DNA from: Mixophyes australis | Taxonomy: Eukaryota > Chordata > Amphibia > Anura > Limnodynastidae | Assembly: GCA_036250195.1 (NCBI GenBank) | Contig: JAVHZZ010000006.1 | Coordinates: 156,476,224-156,540,223, forward strand | DNA length: 64,000 nt | Direction of reading: 5' to 3' | Shown: positions 13,080 through 25,673 of the stretch, piece by piece | Position numbering within the stretch: position 1 is the stretch's first letter | Layout: the number at the start of each line of letters is the position of its first letter | Program-made: the position numbers and the translations under genes | The notes under the pieces: generated by a model | Told to the model about the DNA's origin: nothing | The model's database searches: none | Seen by the model: the letters and a program-made list of their open reading frames with translations, nothing else

Positions 13080-14200
13080 GAAATAACTATGCCCTTAGAA
13101 GCACAGAGCACAGGACACAGCACCACTGGACTGAACAGGACACGGCACAGGACCCAGCAGCACTACGGAACTCAGCAGGACAGAGCACAGGACACAGCAC
13201 CACTGGACTGATACTGCAGAATGTGTGAACTTGGTAATATTGCAGTACCAATGGACTTATAATGCTGGATTGGTTTTGCAAATTTGGTTATAATTATTAT
13301 ATATTTTTTTTTTTTTAAATTTTTTATTATTTTTTACTTTTTTAATTTTTTAAAAACTTGGGAATAATGGGGAAAAAACTATGCCCTTAGAAGCACAGAG
13401 CACAGGACACAGCACCACTGGACTGAACAGGACACGGCACAGGACCCAGCAGCACTACGGAACTCAGCAGGACAGAGCACAGGACACAGCACCACTGGAC
13501 TGATACTGCAGAATGTGTGAACTTGGTAATATTGCAGTACCAATGGACTTATAATGCTGGATTGGTTTTGCAAATTTGGTTATAATTATTATATATTTTT
13601 TTTTTAAAAAATTTTTTATTATTTTTTACTTTTTTATTTTTTAAAAACTTGGGAATAATGGGGAAAAAACTATGCCCTTAGAAGCACAGAGCACAGGACA
13701 CAGCACCACTGGACTGAACAGGACACGGCACAGGATCCAGCAGCACTACGGAACTCAGCAGGACAGAGCACAGGACACAGCACCACTGGACTGATACTGC
13801 AGAATGTGTAAACTTTGTAATATTGCAGTACCACTGGACTTTTACTGCTGAATGTGTGAACTTGGTAATATTGCAGTACCAATGGGCTTATACTGCAGGA
13901 TTGGTTGTGAAAATTTTGTGGTAATTAAAAAATATTAAAGTAGTTTTTGGTATTTTTTAAAATAACTTTTTTTTATTTTTTTAAACACAGGGGAATATTG
14001 GGGAAATAACTATGCCCTTAGAAGCACAGAGCACAGGACACAGCACCACTGGACTGAACAGGACACAGCACAGGACCCAGCAGCACCACTGACCTCAGAA
14101 GGACAGAGCACAGCACACAGCACCACTGGACTGATACTGCAGAACACAGCACAGCACAGCACAGCACTAAACAGCACAGCACAGCACAGCACTAAACAGC
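13080..14200. repeat. About 292-bp tandem array upstream of hAT transposase
   Basis: The phrase CTATGCCCTTAGAAGCACAG occurs near 13088, 13380, 13671 and 14009 (spacings 292, 291 and 338). Each unit also contains CACCACTGGACTGA twice, an ATTGCAGTACCAATGG segment and a poly-T tract of varying length. The most distal part degenerates into an ACAGC pentanucleotide run (about 14150-14230). Repeated minus-strand open frames here follow the array and are not genes. Confidence 0.92.
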
Positions 14201-14524
14201 ACAGAACTAAACAGCACAGAACTAAACAGCACAGAGGACCACCTAACACACCCTCCCTCTACCCTGATCAATGCCCGAGTGAAGATGGCGGCGACTAGCG
14301 GGGAATTTATAGGATCCGAGTATCGCGAGATCCGACAACGGGATTATGAGTCAGAGCCTCAGTTTCACTTTTGAATTTGGCGCCAATACCCGGATCTGTC
14401 TCGGATCCGACTCGGATCCGCAACGTTCGGGTGGGCTCGGATTTCAAAAATCCGAGTGCGCTCATCCCTAATATATATATATATATATCTATATCTATAT
14501 CTGGTGTCATGGGTTGAAGGCCTA

Positions 14525-14856
14525 GGGCCTGATTCATTAAGGATCTTAACTTGAGAAACTTCTTATTTAAGTCTCCTGGACAAAACCATGTTTCATGCAA
14601 GGGGTGAAAATTAGTATTCTGTTTTGCACATAAGTTAAATACTGACTGGTTTTCCATGTAGCACACAAATATCAACTTTCAATTTCAGTGTACAAATAAG
14701 CTATCAAGTATTTGTGTGCTACATGAAAAAACAGTCAGTATTTAACTTATGTGCAAAACAGAAAACTAATTTGCACCCCTTGCATTGTAACATGGTTTTG
14801 TCCAGGAGACTTAAATAAGAGGTTTCTCAAGTTAAGAGCCTTAATGAATCAGGCCC
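14525..14856. mobile_element. Fold-back MITE, probably PIF/Harbinger-like
   Basis: The ends GGGCCTGATTCATTAAGG and its inverse CCTTAATGAATCAGGCCC are perfect for 18 bp, and most of the element (332 bp) folds back on itself. It is flanked by CTA on both sides (14522-14524 and 14857-14859), a 3-bp duplication of the kind PIF/Harbinger elements make. Superfamily assignment rests on that duplication. Confidence 0.85.
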
Positions 14857-15182
14857 CTAGAGAACAAATAGCAGGCAAGAAAAGATATACATTGCTTAAT
14901 TAATTATAGCAAGTGGTGAATGACTCATCCAGTGATTAGGTAGGTCGGTTTGTTCCTAAATGTACTATAACGGTTCTCTGTACAGGAAGCAACTGCTGGA
15001 GTACTCAGATACACTTGATACTGCACTATGCTGTGCGCAAGCAGTGGGAGCACAGGTCAATAGTTCCGTGAGTAAAGATGTTTTCATATCAATCTAAATT
15101 GTATGAGTGACAGATATTGAAAGAAGTTTCTCTCCATTAACATAAAAAATTTTTTTAACTGTTCTTCACTAATAAATATAAA
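14857..15182. other. Unassigned sequence between two MITEs
   Basis: No coding region, terminal repeat or RNA gene recognised. Confidence 0.4.
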
Positions 15183-15647
15183 TACCGTTTTTCATCGATT
15201 ATAAGACGCTATAGTTTGTAGGACGAACACTAATTTCGGGACCACCAACAGAAAAAAAGCTTTGATTATATGGAATTGCGATCATTTCTCCAACGATGAA
15301 CATTTATCTCACTAATGTCAAAATGTCAACTTGCAGCTCTATTTCCATGTTCTTCTGCATACACAATAACTTTTTGTTTCAATGTGGCTTCATAGTGCAA
15401 TCTTTTTGACAACATTTTGATTGCAGTAAGGGTTTAAAATGAACGTAATATAGCTCTTCTATAATGGAACAATGGTGGCTTCACACTTGCAAAGAGTGCC
15501 ACTGTATCCAGAGGGCAGGGTGAAGCGACACCGCTCAAACTTCCACCTGTTCTTCTAAGATGTACCGGTGATTCTAAGATGCACCCAAGTTTTAAAGATG
15601 TTTATATGGGAAAAAATGTGCGTCTTAGAATTTAAAGCAATACGGTA
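15183..15647. mobile_element. Nonautonomous DNA transposon, TACCGTTTTTC ends
   Basis: The left end TACCGTTTTTCATCGATTAT carries ATAAGACGC just inside. The right end reads CGTCTTAGAATTTAAAGCAA then TACGGTA. The inverted TACCGT/ACGGTA tips with GCGTCTTA and TAAGACGC arms mark a diverged 465-bp element. The hairpin at 46637-46720 uses the same GCGTCTTA and TACGGTA motifs. No clean target duplication was found. Confidence 0.65.
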
Positions 15648-16221
15648 TATAGATTTTTAGTCTGCTATATCTGCGGTATATTAAAGGGAAAGAAGAATTG
15701 TTCTTGAAAGCTGTATGTTTGGATCAGTGTTTGCATCACTTATTGAAATGATCATCAAACTTACTGAAAATGTACAGTCTGAGTATGAAAGTGTACAAAT
15801 GTAATTGCGACATTTTCATGTATAAGTAAAACCAGTTTATCTGTTTTTGGGTTGGTATTCTGCTACCTCATGATAAATAAATTGTACTCTTCATATAAAA
15901 TATATAAGTGCCACAGTTGTCATCTGTTTTTAATTTTAAGTGACAGTCATTGATGTAGCAAAGGATCCTATTTGCCACACCTCTTATGCACAGGGACAGG
16001 TGAGTTCCCCTGGAAGGGAAAGACTACATAAGGATTTAATTCCGTACACAGACAAACTCCTAGTCTACACACACACACAGGTTGTCTAATGAGGTATTTA
16101 AATCAAGGGGAGGAGACTTGTGTATGTAAAACCTGAGCTGGACAATTGTTGTTGTGACTGATGCTGGAAGAGCTGGCCAGTCAGTAAAGAGCCAGACTGT
16201 GTTTAGCTTAGCCTTAGGGTA
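15648..16221. other. Unassigned sequence
   Basis: No gene recognised; it includes a short CA run near 16071-16080. Confidence 0.4.
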
Positions 16222-16377
16222 AGTGTCGGAACTACCATTGGTGATGCAGGTGTGGTGCACGGTGCCCATGAAGATAATAGGGCCTGCTGCATGGCAGATG
16301 CAGAGGGTTGGAGGCCCTGGTTCCATCCTCCCTGCCTCCCTGCAACGGGGCCCACAGTTTGCTAGTTCTGTCTCTGA
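16222..16377. mobile_element. Short hAT-type MITE
   Basis: Ends match as inverted repeats (AGTGTCGGAACTACCA against the complement of TGCTAGTTCTGTCTCTGA). The flanks TTAGGGTA (16214-16221) and TTAGGGTC (16378-16385) agree at 7 of 8 positions, the duplication length of hAT elements. Confidence 0.6.
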
Positions 16378-16764
16378 TTAGGGTCACCAGGAGGTGTAAG
16401 CAACGTGACATTGTTTACTGGTGTCATCTGGACTAAGTATTGCTCTTTATTGTGATGCAAACAATAACGCACCATTTAATTTGAAGCTTTCTGTGTCTGG
16501 TATCACCATCCTAGAGGCTGCACCTCACCTCCTTCCTGCCTTGCAATCTGCTTCTGACCTGACACATCACCTGTTTGCTGGAAGCATTATTACATGAGTC
16601 AGGGTATCAGGACGATTGTGCCTGGCTGTGTGAGAGGAGTAGTTGTAGGAGAGGAAGAAAGTAAGCTGCCTCTCTTGCCCCCTATACTTCTAATGCTGTC
16701 TGTCACTGATACACTGCCCATAACAGCTTTAGCATGACACTTGTATTAACAAGGTCAACAGTGT
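16378..16764. other. Unassigned sequence
   Basis: No coding region or repeat ends recognised. Confidence 0.4.
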
Positions 16765-16995
16765 CATACCTCCCAACATTTGGGCAGGCAGAATTGGATT
16801 AGAGGGGTGGACTTTATGACCCCCAGGGGAGTGCCTAGTGCTTTTGAAGTGCCAGGTTGCCCTGTTCTGCCCTCCAAACCCCTTCACCAGTGTAAAGCAG
16901 GGCAAAAGTGAACAGAATACCTCTTTTCCACCGAGGCAGGACAGAGCTCTCAAATCGGGACTGTGCCACCTAAATTAGGACGGTTGGGAAGTATG
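16765..16995. mobile_element. hAT-type MITE, CATACYTCCCAAC ends
   Basis: The left end CATACCTCCCAACATTT and right end GGTTGGGAAGTATG are inverted. Flanks AACAGTGT and AGCAATGT agree at 6 of 8 positions, fitting a diverged 8-bp duplication. The tips resemble those of the MITE at 48545-48769 (CATACTTACCAAC), suggesting related families. Confidence 0.7.
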
Positions 16996-18364
16996 AGCAA
17001 TGTAATGTTTATGACCAGTCAGTGACCCTTTCTTTCAAATAAATCAGATTCAGATGACAGAATTAAAAAATCCAGGATGCACATTAGCTTGTTTGTGGTG
17101 GTCTCATCCAAATAAAACAAGAAAGATCAAGAAAGCACAAGAGATCCTTGCCGCGATGTTAAGAATTGCCATTGGCCTAATCTCTAAGCAAAACAAGTGA
17201 AGGTCAAATACTGGATTTAATGGAACCCTTCAGACCAATTTTTATTGTTTATAATGATGAAATTTGAATGATCCCTCTTAAAAGCACTTTTATGTGTTTA
17301 GCAATTCAGTTGCATAGATAAAAAGCAATATGTCATTCTAAGATAATACATTAAATAGAAGAAACATCTATCTATCTATGCACATAACTAAAATAAACAA
17401 AGCCAATGTCACTTTAACATTTTACACGTTTTACATTTTACACAATTTAGCTCCCTAATCCCCTTTTTCTGTTTTAAAGAGCTTTAGGTCTAGTTTCTTA
17501 TATAAACTCTTGCAAGTATAAGAGCATGAGATTGATGTCCAGAGCCCATGGCTGTGAGGAGTAATTAGGATTTTTCCTTGTCAGTTGTCTGAGTAACGGT
17601 GCTTGTTGGTGTATTGTGATGTAAGACTGGAGCAGAGAAAATCCATTTCAGCAGAAAAAGGGATAATTACACCAATTCATGTCGGCAAACAGAGTAAATG
17701 TAATTATATACATTACACTGTGTTTTTGGAGAACAGTCATCTTAAGTGCTGAAGATAAGGTGGCAATTATAGTGAGACTCCCACTCCCTCTCTTTCCTGA
17801 GTTTATCAGTCAGAAGTAACATTTATTAAAGGGTAGTCTAAAGTGCAAGGATGTAACAAGTAGCTTCCTGCTAATGCATAACAGTAGCTTATGCATAAAA
17901 ATCATAAATATATGTATCCATATGTATGGAGTTCTAGTTAACTAGTTGAATAACTATGTATAAATAGCTATAAACATTTATAAACAATTGAAATCGGTAA
18001 AACCGAATTGTATGGTCCATCATAAGTCATCAACTTTTCCAAAATCTTCCACAGGGGAGTTGATTGCTCACTCAGGGTCTTATGCTGAGTTTGAATACAT
18101 TTGCATCCAAAGCACAGGTGTAAAATGCGTTCACAAAAAAAAGCAAATTATGTGTTACATAGAATAGTATGTTAAATGCATTTGATTGACGCATTTAAGC
18201 ATGTCATGATGCTGTTGAGACACCTGATCAACTTGATGCTGATGACAGTTGTTTTAATGTATGTAATGTAATGCATTCCAATCTCCCCCATCTCTCCAGC
18301 ACCAGTGATCAAAGTTTGGGGTGGTACCAGCAATTTTCTCATAGAAACCACTACAAGCGTAACA
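16996..18364. other. AT-rich sequence without recognisable gene
   Basis: Nothing supportable was seen beyond a short CTAT tetranucleotide run near 17370. Confidence 0.4.
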
Positions 18365-18369
18365 CTCCT

Positions 18370-18667
18370 CAGTGGCAAACACAGGATTTGTAGAGGGGGG
18401 TTTCCACACCATGCCGCCAGTGGGTGTGACCAGCATGCATGGGGCGTGGCTATAATTTTAGCCAGTGCTTGGCTGCTCTCCAACTCTTCCTATCCCCATA
18501 ATATACATGGGCAATGCTGCGTGCACTTCTGTTAGGTGCGCGCAGCTCTCCCTTTTCAAGCAGAGCTGTGTGAAGTGGGAGCAGAGTCCAGCCACCTCAA
18601 TTATACAGTGCCCCAGGCTTGGAGGGGATTTCCAGGCACTAGGAAACCCCCCCTTGGTTTGCCTATG
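18370..18667. mobile_element. Nonautonomous DNA transposon with GGGGTTTCC termini
   Basis: The left end begins CAGTGGCAAAC and contains GGGGGGTTTCC. The right end contains GGAAACCCCCCC then GGTTTGCCTATG, giving inverted subterminal repeats. CTCCT flanks both sides (18365-18369 and 18668-18672). A 5-bp duplication and CAGTG start are compatible with a hAT-like subgroup, but the superfamily is uncertain. Confidence 0.6.
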
Positions 18668-18804
18668 CTCCTATAGGTAGGTGTTGTTGAGTGTAGTGTG
18701 GATTGTACCTGTTCTCCGGATGCTCTTCATTGTGACGACATGACAGTGGGACAGAGAACCCTCGGGTCCCCAATACAAGTAGGACATCAAAAATTAAATA
18801 ACAT

Positions 18805-20616
18805 TCAAAATGGTACAAGGCAGGGTTACCCTCTCTCTCCCCTCATTTTCGCTCCAGTAATTGAGCCACTGGCCTCTCAAATCCGCTCTAACCCCAGCAT
18901 TTGGGGCGTGCAGGTGGGGGAATTAACTCTAAAGTTTCACTCTTTGTGGATGATGTCCTGCATTCGCTTTCCCAGCCGGCCATTTCCCTCCCCAGCCTCT
19001 ATAAGGTTCTCCAGACCTACAGTGTGATATCTAACTATAAAATAAATTACACAAAATCAGAGGCCTTGCTGTTCCATGTTCCCCCCCGGGAAGCCGAGGT
19101 GTTGAGGTCCTCTTTCAATTCAAATGGCAAACCAGGAAAATAAAATATTTGGGAGTCTATCTTACATCTCGATATGACCTCCTTTATCAGGAAAATTTCC
19201 CACCCTTATTCTCCAAAATGCAGTCTGATCTGGCTTCCTGGAACCGTCTTGTTATCTCGTGGCTGGGCAGGATCATAGCAGTCAAAATGAATATTATACC
19301 TAAATGGCTATATCTCTTCCAAACCCTACCAGTTGCTGTCCCTGCCGCCCTCCTATCTAATATCCAGAAAGCTTTGATTCATTAAATCTGGAATCACAGA
19401 CCCCCAAGGGTCTCGTTCAGCGTTATGAAAAAGCCTATCTCTGGTGGTGGCAGAGGACTACCTGATATCAAACTATATTATCTGGCTTCCCATTTCTCCC
19501 AAATTGTTGCATCATACACCCCCTCGGGTTCCACCTCGTGGCTTGACCTAGAGGCGGCATATATAACCCTCCCTGATTCTACCCCGCTATGGGGTTTACC
19601 TTCTATACACCGCCCCCCCCCTTCTAAACTACTCCCCACTACTAAATTTGACATTAAGGTTTGGGATTCTTACTCCTTTGCCCTTTCCCCTCTGACTCCC
19701 ATCTGGTTTAATCCTATATTCCCTCCCGGCCTCTCCAAGGTAAGATACCGCCTTTGGACTCAGGTCGGCCTTAAATTACCATCGGATTTTTCAAAACAGG
19801 GCCAATGGCTCCCACTAGCAGAACTTCAGCCTTGCCCCCAGCTAGAATGCTTAACCCTTTCAAGTTCTTTTAAATCACTCACTTTTTGCAATCTCTCCCA
19901 CCCAGATACCTACTATGTCCCCTCACCCCGTTCGAAAACCTATGTAAACTCCACCCTATGGATAAGGGTATGATATCACAACTTTATAATATCTTTCTTG
20001 AATTCACTATCCACCCTCAACTCCCGCATGAAGATGATTGGGAGAGGGATCTTGCCCCCCCCCCCCCCCAGATGAGGAGGCCTGGGAGGACATGAGACTG
20101 GGGATATCCAAAAGCTCCATATCGACTAAACTAAATGAGACATCCTCTAAAATTTATTATCGTTGGTATTATACCCCCACCCGACTACATACAATGTTCC
20201 CTTCCTCGTCGCCTGACTGTTGGCGGGGTTGTGGCCACAGGGGATCAATGCTACACATCTGGTGGACTTGTCCAGTTATTACTCCCTTCTGGGACGCGAT
20301 CCATGGCTTTATCAACACCCTATTTGAGGCTCCCGTGGCAAAGGACCGTTGGATTTTTCTCCTTTGTTATCCTCCCCCAGACCTTGATAAATTTTCTAGG
20401 AAACTGACTGCACATATCCTTACAGCCGCCAAATCCCTTATAGCCCTTAATTGGAAACGTAGCTCTCCTCTGTCTCTATCCGCTCTCAAAAAGCAAATTT
20501 GGCACGTGGCAGCCACGGAAGAGATTACTTACTACTTACACGATAGAGGTTACACTTTCAACCAAGTGTGGGCTCCTTGGCAGTTTTCAGAACGTTCGTT
20601 CCCCTCTGACCCTTAA
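18805..20616 (+). pseudogene. L1 ORF2 fragment: reverse transcriptase palm to C-terminus
   Basis: The fragment opens with the L1 motif QNGTRQGYPLSPLIF. It reaches the catalytic box FVDD (18943-18954; Ala is more usual than Val) after a frameshift near 18930. The frame then passes through LASWNRLVISWLGRI and LPDIKLYYLA, typical of the L1 thumb and beyond, to the C-terminal cysteine region CWRGCG...HIWWTC near 20220-20270. Breaks seen: frameshifts near 18930, 19140, 19940 and at a C-run near 20057, and a stop at 19383-19385. Endonuclease and ORF1 are absent. It cannot encode an active protein. Confidence 0.9.
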
Positions 20617-20999
20617 CAATCTCATCATGACCCATGAGTGGTGATCAAGACTATGCTCCTGTTTAGCCACTTTCTGATTCGCCAACATTTACATTATACC
20701 TTCTTTTCAACCACATATCTGCACCAGCCTTTGTGGTCCCCCCCCTACCCCTTCTAACTCTCCTTTACCCTCACCTCCTATTCTACCTTTTGTATTATTT
20801 GCTTATATACCTAAACAAAAGCAAGAAAAAAATAAAAATATGGTCAATTTATGTTTCAAGTTATCGAAGGGCACCTTCGCTGGTCCCTATCACAATGTTA
20901 ATGTTCTTATATGTATACACTTTAAATGTTTGTCCTCATCCTGTGTTAACTCTTTATTGACTAACCAACCAAAATAAAGAATTTGAAAAAAAAATTAAA
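18805..20999 (+). mobile_element. 5'-truncated L1-clade LINE with 16-bp target duplication
   Basis: The insertion is bounded by a 16-bp direct repeat AAAAATTAAATAACAT at 18789-18804 and 21000-21015, which fixes both ends. It ends in AATAAAGAATTTG and an A-rich tail (about 20971-20999), as in L1. Everything upstream of the reverse-transcriptase middle is missing. That is the usual outcome of incomplete target-primed reverse transcription. Confidence 0.93.
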
Positions 21000-21015
21000 A
21001 AAAATTAAATAACAT

Positions 21016-22129
21016 CAAATTTATTATTCAGTAACAATACATTACTAAAATGTGGGGGTTTTTTTGTGGGGAGGAGGCAGATAATGATTAGTACAAATAC
21101 CATATAATTACAATTTTATAGTTATAAGCAATGCTACTCACAAATATTTTACTCTTAATCTAAATCAATATTCACTGCCTTTGAGTGTTTTGGCAACAGT
21201 TATGTAAATAGTACAGCGGATTCAAATACATTTTTTACGTTTCTACATATAGCATATCAGATAAAATAATTACTATTTTTCTTTCTCTATGAACAATCAG
21301 TAGTCTTTGTGGTAATGAACATAGCTAAGCAATAGCGATGTCAACCACAAGATGGATGATGTCTCTGAGGTGGACAGTTATTTACAGTTATAATGAATGT
21401 TTTGTGTGACTATGAGGTAAGAATCACTGTCACTGGACACACATCACACTTATCTGGTGAGTAAACATAACTTTCAGCCAAATGTTCAGTACCTTTCTTC
21501 TTATAAATTGGGAGGAATAAATAATACTGATATTCTGATAAATATGTGAAACTATTTGTTGTTTTCCTGTCAGAGAAATTGTCACTTACAAACAGGTAAA
21601 TATATCTCACTGTCTCATCCTCTTCTGTTATCTCTTTCTATTTCTTTATTAGATTATCTTTATAATGCTATCTTTCTCACTATTTTTAATGTCTGTCTCA
21701 GATTTATTTCTCACTGTGTCTCACCACTTTTGTTCACTGCTGTTGTCACTCCAGTTCATTAGCTGTCTTTTTTATCTGTTTTCCTCTTCACAAGGCTCCT
21801 CAGCCCTCTCTTTGTTATTCTGCTTCCTTGAATCACTGTCTCCACAGTCTCATCATTTTTCCTATCACACAAAACACAGAATTTTCCAGCAGCCCTCACA
21901 GACTGGACTTTTCTGGGTCTTAAAGTCTCTCCAGTATCATGCTGGGAGACAGTCCTGTTTCACTGGGTCCTAGTGCCCAATAGTTTCTGTGTATCACACA
22001 AACACTAGGTCATGACATGCTGTGCTGGTGATACTATAACGGAGTGGGGTCCCCCTTTCATAAAATCAATCAACCTGAGCTTAGTCAGCGCATGTCTTAA
22101 TTTGCTAGGTGAATTGGGGCCACATAAAT
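21016..22129. other. AT-rich unassigned sequence
   Basis: No supported gene. A short-ORF stretch around 21556-21973 is pyrimidine-rich low-complexity sequence. Confidence 0.4.
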
Positions 22130-22462
22130 AATGTACTGTGCCCCATTTTTCCACAGTTTACAAAGTGCCTTATAGTGCATACATAAAACAGGGATATTAA
22201 AAGGTAGACAAATTAAATACAGACAAAAAAAACAAAGAGTAGGAACTGTCCTGCTCATGAGAGAGTATACAATTTAATGGGGAAAAACCCACATCTGAGA
22301 CAAGAAGAGCAAATGTGGCTTATAGTGGAGACTGAGACAGTTGTTGTGAGGTTGTACCCATGTCAGTAACATAGGTGGGAGTGGGATAAACTATATTAAA
22401 GAGATGGGGTTTCAGAGAGTGTTTAAAGATTTGAAAGCTGTGGGAGAATCTGATCGGGCATA
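22130..22462 (-). mobile_element. L2-like LINE 3' fragment
   Basis: On the minus strand it resembles the last part of the L2 elements at 26861-28080 and 33029-35456. A segment corresponding to the RSLKTHLF peptide (GGGTTTCAGAGAGTG on plus) and the TACAATTTAATGGG stretch lie in the same order. It is strongly decayed and lacks the ATG-repeat tail. Confidence 0.5.
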
Positions 22463-22463
22463 G

Positions 22464-23190
22464 CTAGACATAGAAAAAGATGATGTTTCCTTGGAACTTG
22501 CTAATGTGAAACAGGTTGAGGAGGATAATTGTGGATCCCGAAATGATGAATGTGTTATACTTGAACAAGATAATGAGGAGGTTAATGGTTATTGTGTTCA
22601 AGTGAGGCAGCCACCAGTGGTGCCACATCATACCTATGATAAGCGCATTGTCATTCCAGAGCATGGAAATATTTTTATCCCAATCCACAACATTTGTCAA
22701 GGCATCTGTAGCCTTTGTGAAGCCACAATAAGTAGAGGTATTGATGCTGACAATCTAGGCACATCCTCTCTGTTATGTCATTTGCATTGAGTTCATTTAA
22801 GTAGTTTATCAAAAGGTGTAAAATCATGTATAATAACAAGCAGTCCAGCAACAGCTACTATCAGAATGTATAGACACCTCATGCAATCTTCACCATCTAT
22901 GCCTTCATCATCAACCTCCTCATTAGTGGTACGCATTCTAACATCCAATTTTCAAATGCAAACTGAGTCCCCTACAGCAATCTATGATTCCCAAGAGCCA
23001 TCTTTGCATGCTACGCCTGCTGCTGTTGGGGGTGAAACCTATATACAGAAGGGGGACAAGAAGAGTAAGCATAGTTTTAAACAACAATTATCTGTGAAGG
23101 AAGCATGACAGCCAGCATCCTGTTGCACATCACTAAAGCCATGACAGCTATGTTAGCATTGGATGTTTTTCAGTATTCCTAATCAATATA
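22464..23190 (+). pseudogene. hAT transposase fragment with BED-finger remnant
   Basis: The frame at 22491-22790 ends in ICSLCEATISRG...NLGTSSLLCHLH. This matches the BED finger of the complete hAT transposase (ICSLCKAQISRG...LGTSSLIRHL). A second frame (22866-23108) is Ser-rich and ends KHSFKQQLSVKEA, aligned with KSFTKQLTVQQSF in the intact gene. Past a stop, an LDV-containing stretch near 23160 also aligns. The catalytic core is missing. It is a 5' fragment of a related hAT family in opposite orientation, with at least two frame breaks. Confidence 0.8.
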
Positions 23191-25673
23191 CTTACTCATA
23201 AAGACATAAATTGATCATCTTTCTGCATCAGGGAATCACAGGTAGGTAGGTCTAACTGTACCTTGATAGTGATAATCAAGGTCATGCCAGGAGCAAGGTA
23301 TTTGAAATCTGCAGTTTGGTATCTGTGATCGAGTCACCATGAGAGCTGGACACCTAGAGCTGCGCCCTGTCAACAGAGTTTTGTGTGCACTGCCAATATT
23401 GGCAGCTTGTGAGAAAGTACAATTCATTGAAGAATGGGATTATCATTATGTGCTGTCCAATCCATAGTATCTATGCAATCTATAGTAATCATGTTGCCTA
23501 GTGATTAACCAGTTAATATTGTGGCCGTAGATTCCATTAAAAAGTAACCAATGGTCTTGTCTTCTGCCAATTTGACATTACCCCATATATAGACATTATT
23601 GCACAGTTTTACTTTTCACAGTTATTCAGCAGTATAAAGAATAAATTGCCAGAGAAATCTTATAACATGTTTAATACTGTTGGAAACATGGCTCTCAATT
23701 TTGAGAGCCATGTTTCCAACAACTACATTGTACAACAGCATTATTGGAAGAAATTAATTCAAAATTTGAGCTATTTTTATTTTGTGTTGTGAGATGACGC
23801 CTGGGTAATATTGCTTGCTTATAACACCACAGGTATGTCCCCTGTAGACAATTATATTCATATTAATTAATTGTATTCAGTTTGTATTTCAGGGGAAAAT
23901 CCCTGGTGGACCCCAATGTCAGCGGCCCCCATCCACTTACAGTGAAATAAACCCCTCTTTCAAATGATGTGCTACCATAGTAGTTATTATTTGGTGATCA
24001 CTTTATTAGCCATTTTGGGTAAATTTTCCATGTTAGGAGGCATAAACAAACTAATGGTATTTTCTGAAAATTCAAAGACTTCTGATAAAAACAAGGTATA
24101 ATTTGTTTGGGTTCTCCATAAACAAATTACTGATATTGATAATTGAATGTGACCAGCCCAAAAAAGTGCCAAAATAGGCTCAACACAGGGATGAGAAAAG
24201 CCTTAGCAGCAAATAGGTTAATATATAACTTACAAAAAATATAAAAACATAGTGGCAGAGCACTGGATAATAAGGTGGTCATTTTAGAAAAGAAGATAGA
24301 CCAATGTGAGTGTCACCCAGAAGTGAATATTTTCAATGTTAGACAGCATGTGTGACAAAATGTAGAGAGGCAGTAATAAATGCACATTAGACAGATACCA
24401 GCATCAATAGACATTTTAGACAAGTAGATAGATAAAGTAGGGGATATCATTTACATATCTATAAATGATATGTATCTGAAATATAATATGTAAATAAATA
24501 TGTATACTCCACAATTATGAAATAAAATTTTAAAACATTTGATACATGAACTAATGTAATATTTACAACCCCAATTTCATAATGCAATGATAACTATTGG
24601 CCATGTGTCATCCAACAATACTAGTACTTATTTAATACCGTTGCCATTAATACAATTACACACTAACAAATCACATGTGTTTTCTGATAAAACTTTAAAA
24701 AATAACCAGTGATCTGTAACTACCTGATAGTGATAGCTATTTTTTCCTAATCTTTCTAATGACTCAAGACTGCCATCAGATCATGTTGTTACATCACCAC
24801 AGTAACTGACGAATGGAGCGTTGAACATTAACTTTTTTAAATATCTTCCTTCTTACACACATCATTGCCTTATTTTTTCATTTACTGCTTGGATTTATAT
24901 TGTCAGGCTCTATATATTTATTTTTATATTTCACTAAAAGAAGTTCTTCTTTATAGAAATTCCTGTCTGTGTGGACATTTTTACATCATCTCACATTTGT
25001 GTGCATGGGGGATGTTGTTTTGTACATGCACATACATACATTATCTTGCAAATGTGCTCCTGGTTATACATACACAAGCAAAATATTAGAGCACTGTCCA
25101 ATAGTCAACAATAAACCTACTGTGCACTCCTACTATTCCAATATAATAATAGTCTCAACAATAATAATACAAAAATTATATAAAAATGAGTCTGCCGTTT
25201 CTCTTGCAGGAGTCCTCAGCCACCAAAAAGGACCTACAACAATATATAAAATGGAATAAAGAAGGAGAGCATGAGAACCCATATAGTGTAGTAAGTTAAG
25301 TCATACCAGTCAGCTTTATTAATGGCAATAATTATGCACACTTAAATCATAAGAAAGAGAGGGCTTATCTAGAAAATATAATCTTTTTTTAAATACATCC
25401 CAACTTTTTTCAATCCTTTTCTGTTGTTGGTTAGTAAGCACAATCAAGGAGAGATTATCTGTGTAGGCTCTTTAGTAATTCCAATAGGAATTACTTGGCT
25501 CTTTCACTTATACATTGTCTAATAAGGGAGTTTAATACCAACTCACAGGATATCAACACTGACCTACAAAATGACAAGTCACACTGTGGCCAAGCATGGA
25601 AAGAATTGTTTACCAGATATTTTTTGTACACAAGGTTAAAAATTCTTACATTCTGAATGCTGGAGAATGTCAG
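23191..25673. other. AT-rich sequence without recognisable gene
   Basis: Apart from the short hairpin at 23679-23720, no coding region or transposon ends are recognised in this 2.5-kb stretch. Confidence 0.4.
23679..23720. repeat. Perfect short inverted repeat (20-bp arms, 2-base loop)
   Basis: GTTGGAAACATGGCTCTCAA is followed by TT and its exact reverse complement. No larger element is visible around it. Confidence 0.9.

Larger units (their letters stand above)
6685..14470 (-). mobile_element. Complete hAT superfamily DNA transposon (7.8 kb)
   Basis: The element begins TAGGGATGTGC and ends GCTCATCCCTA, giving short terminal inverted repeats (TAGGGATG plus partial match beyond). It is flanked on both sides by ATATATAT, consistent with the 8-bp target duplication of hAT transposons. 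The flanks are AT microsatellite, so the duplication itself is not decisive. Subterminal regions are rich in GGATCCG and CGGATTT motifs, as expected for transposase-binding sites. A single minus-strand transposase gene (9903-12912) occupies the centre, with tandem arrays in its 3' part (6998-9416) and its 5' part (about 13080-14200). At 7.8 kb it is long for a hAT element; the arrays account for much of the excess. Confidence 0.92.

Noticed and set aside
13087..14249. Cys/Ser/Leu-rich minus-strand frames of 64-79 codons
   Set aside because: They follow the 292-bp array and the ACAGC run; low-complexity artefacts.
18172..18680. Short frames around 18172-18680
   Set aside because: They fall in and next to a nonautonomous transposon and show no domain.
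21556..21973. Hydrophobic frames of 68 and 102 codons
   Set aside because: Pyrimidine-rich sequence gives Leu/Phe/Ser-rich translation; there is no splice or promoter context.
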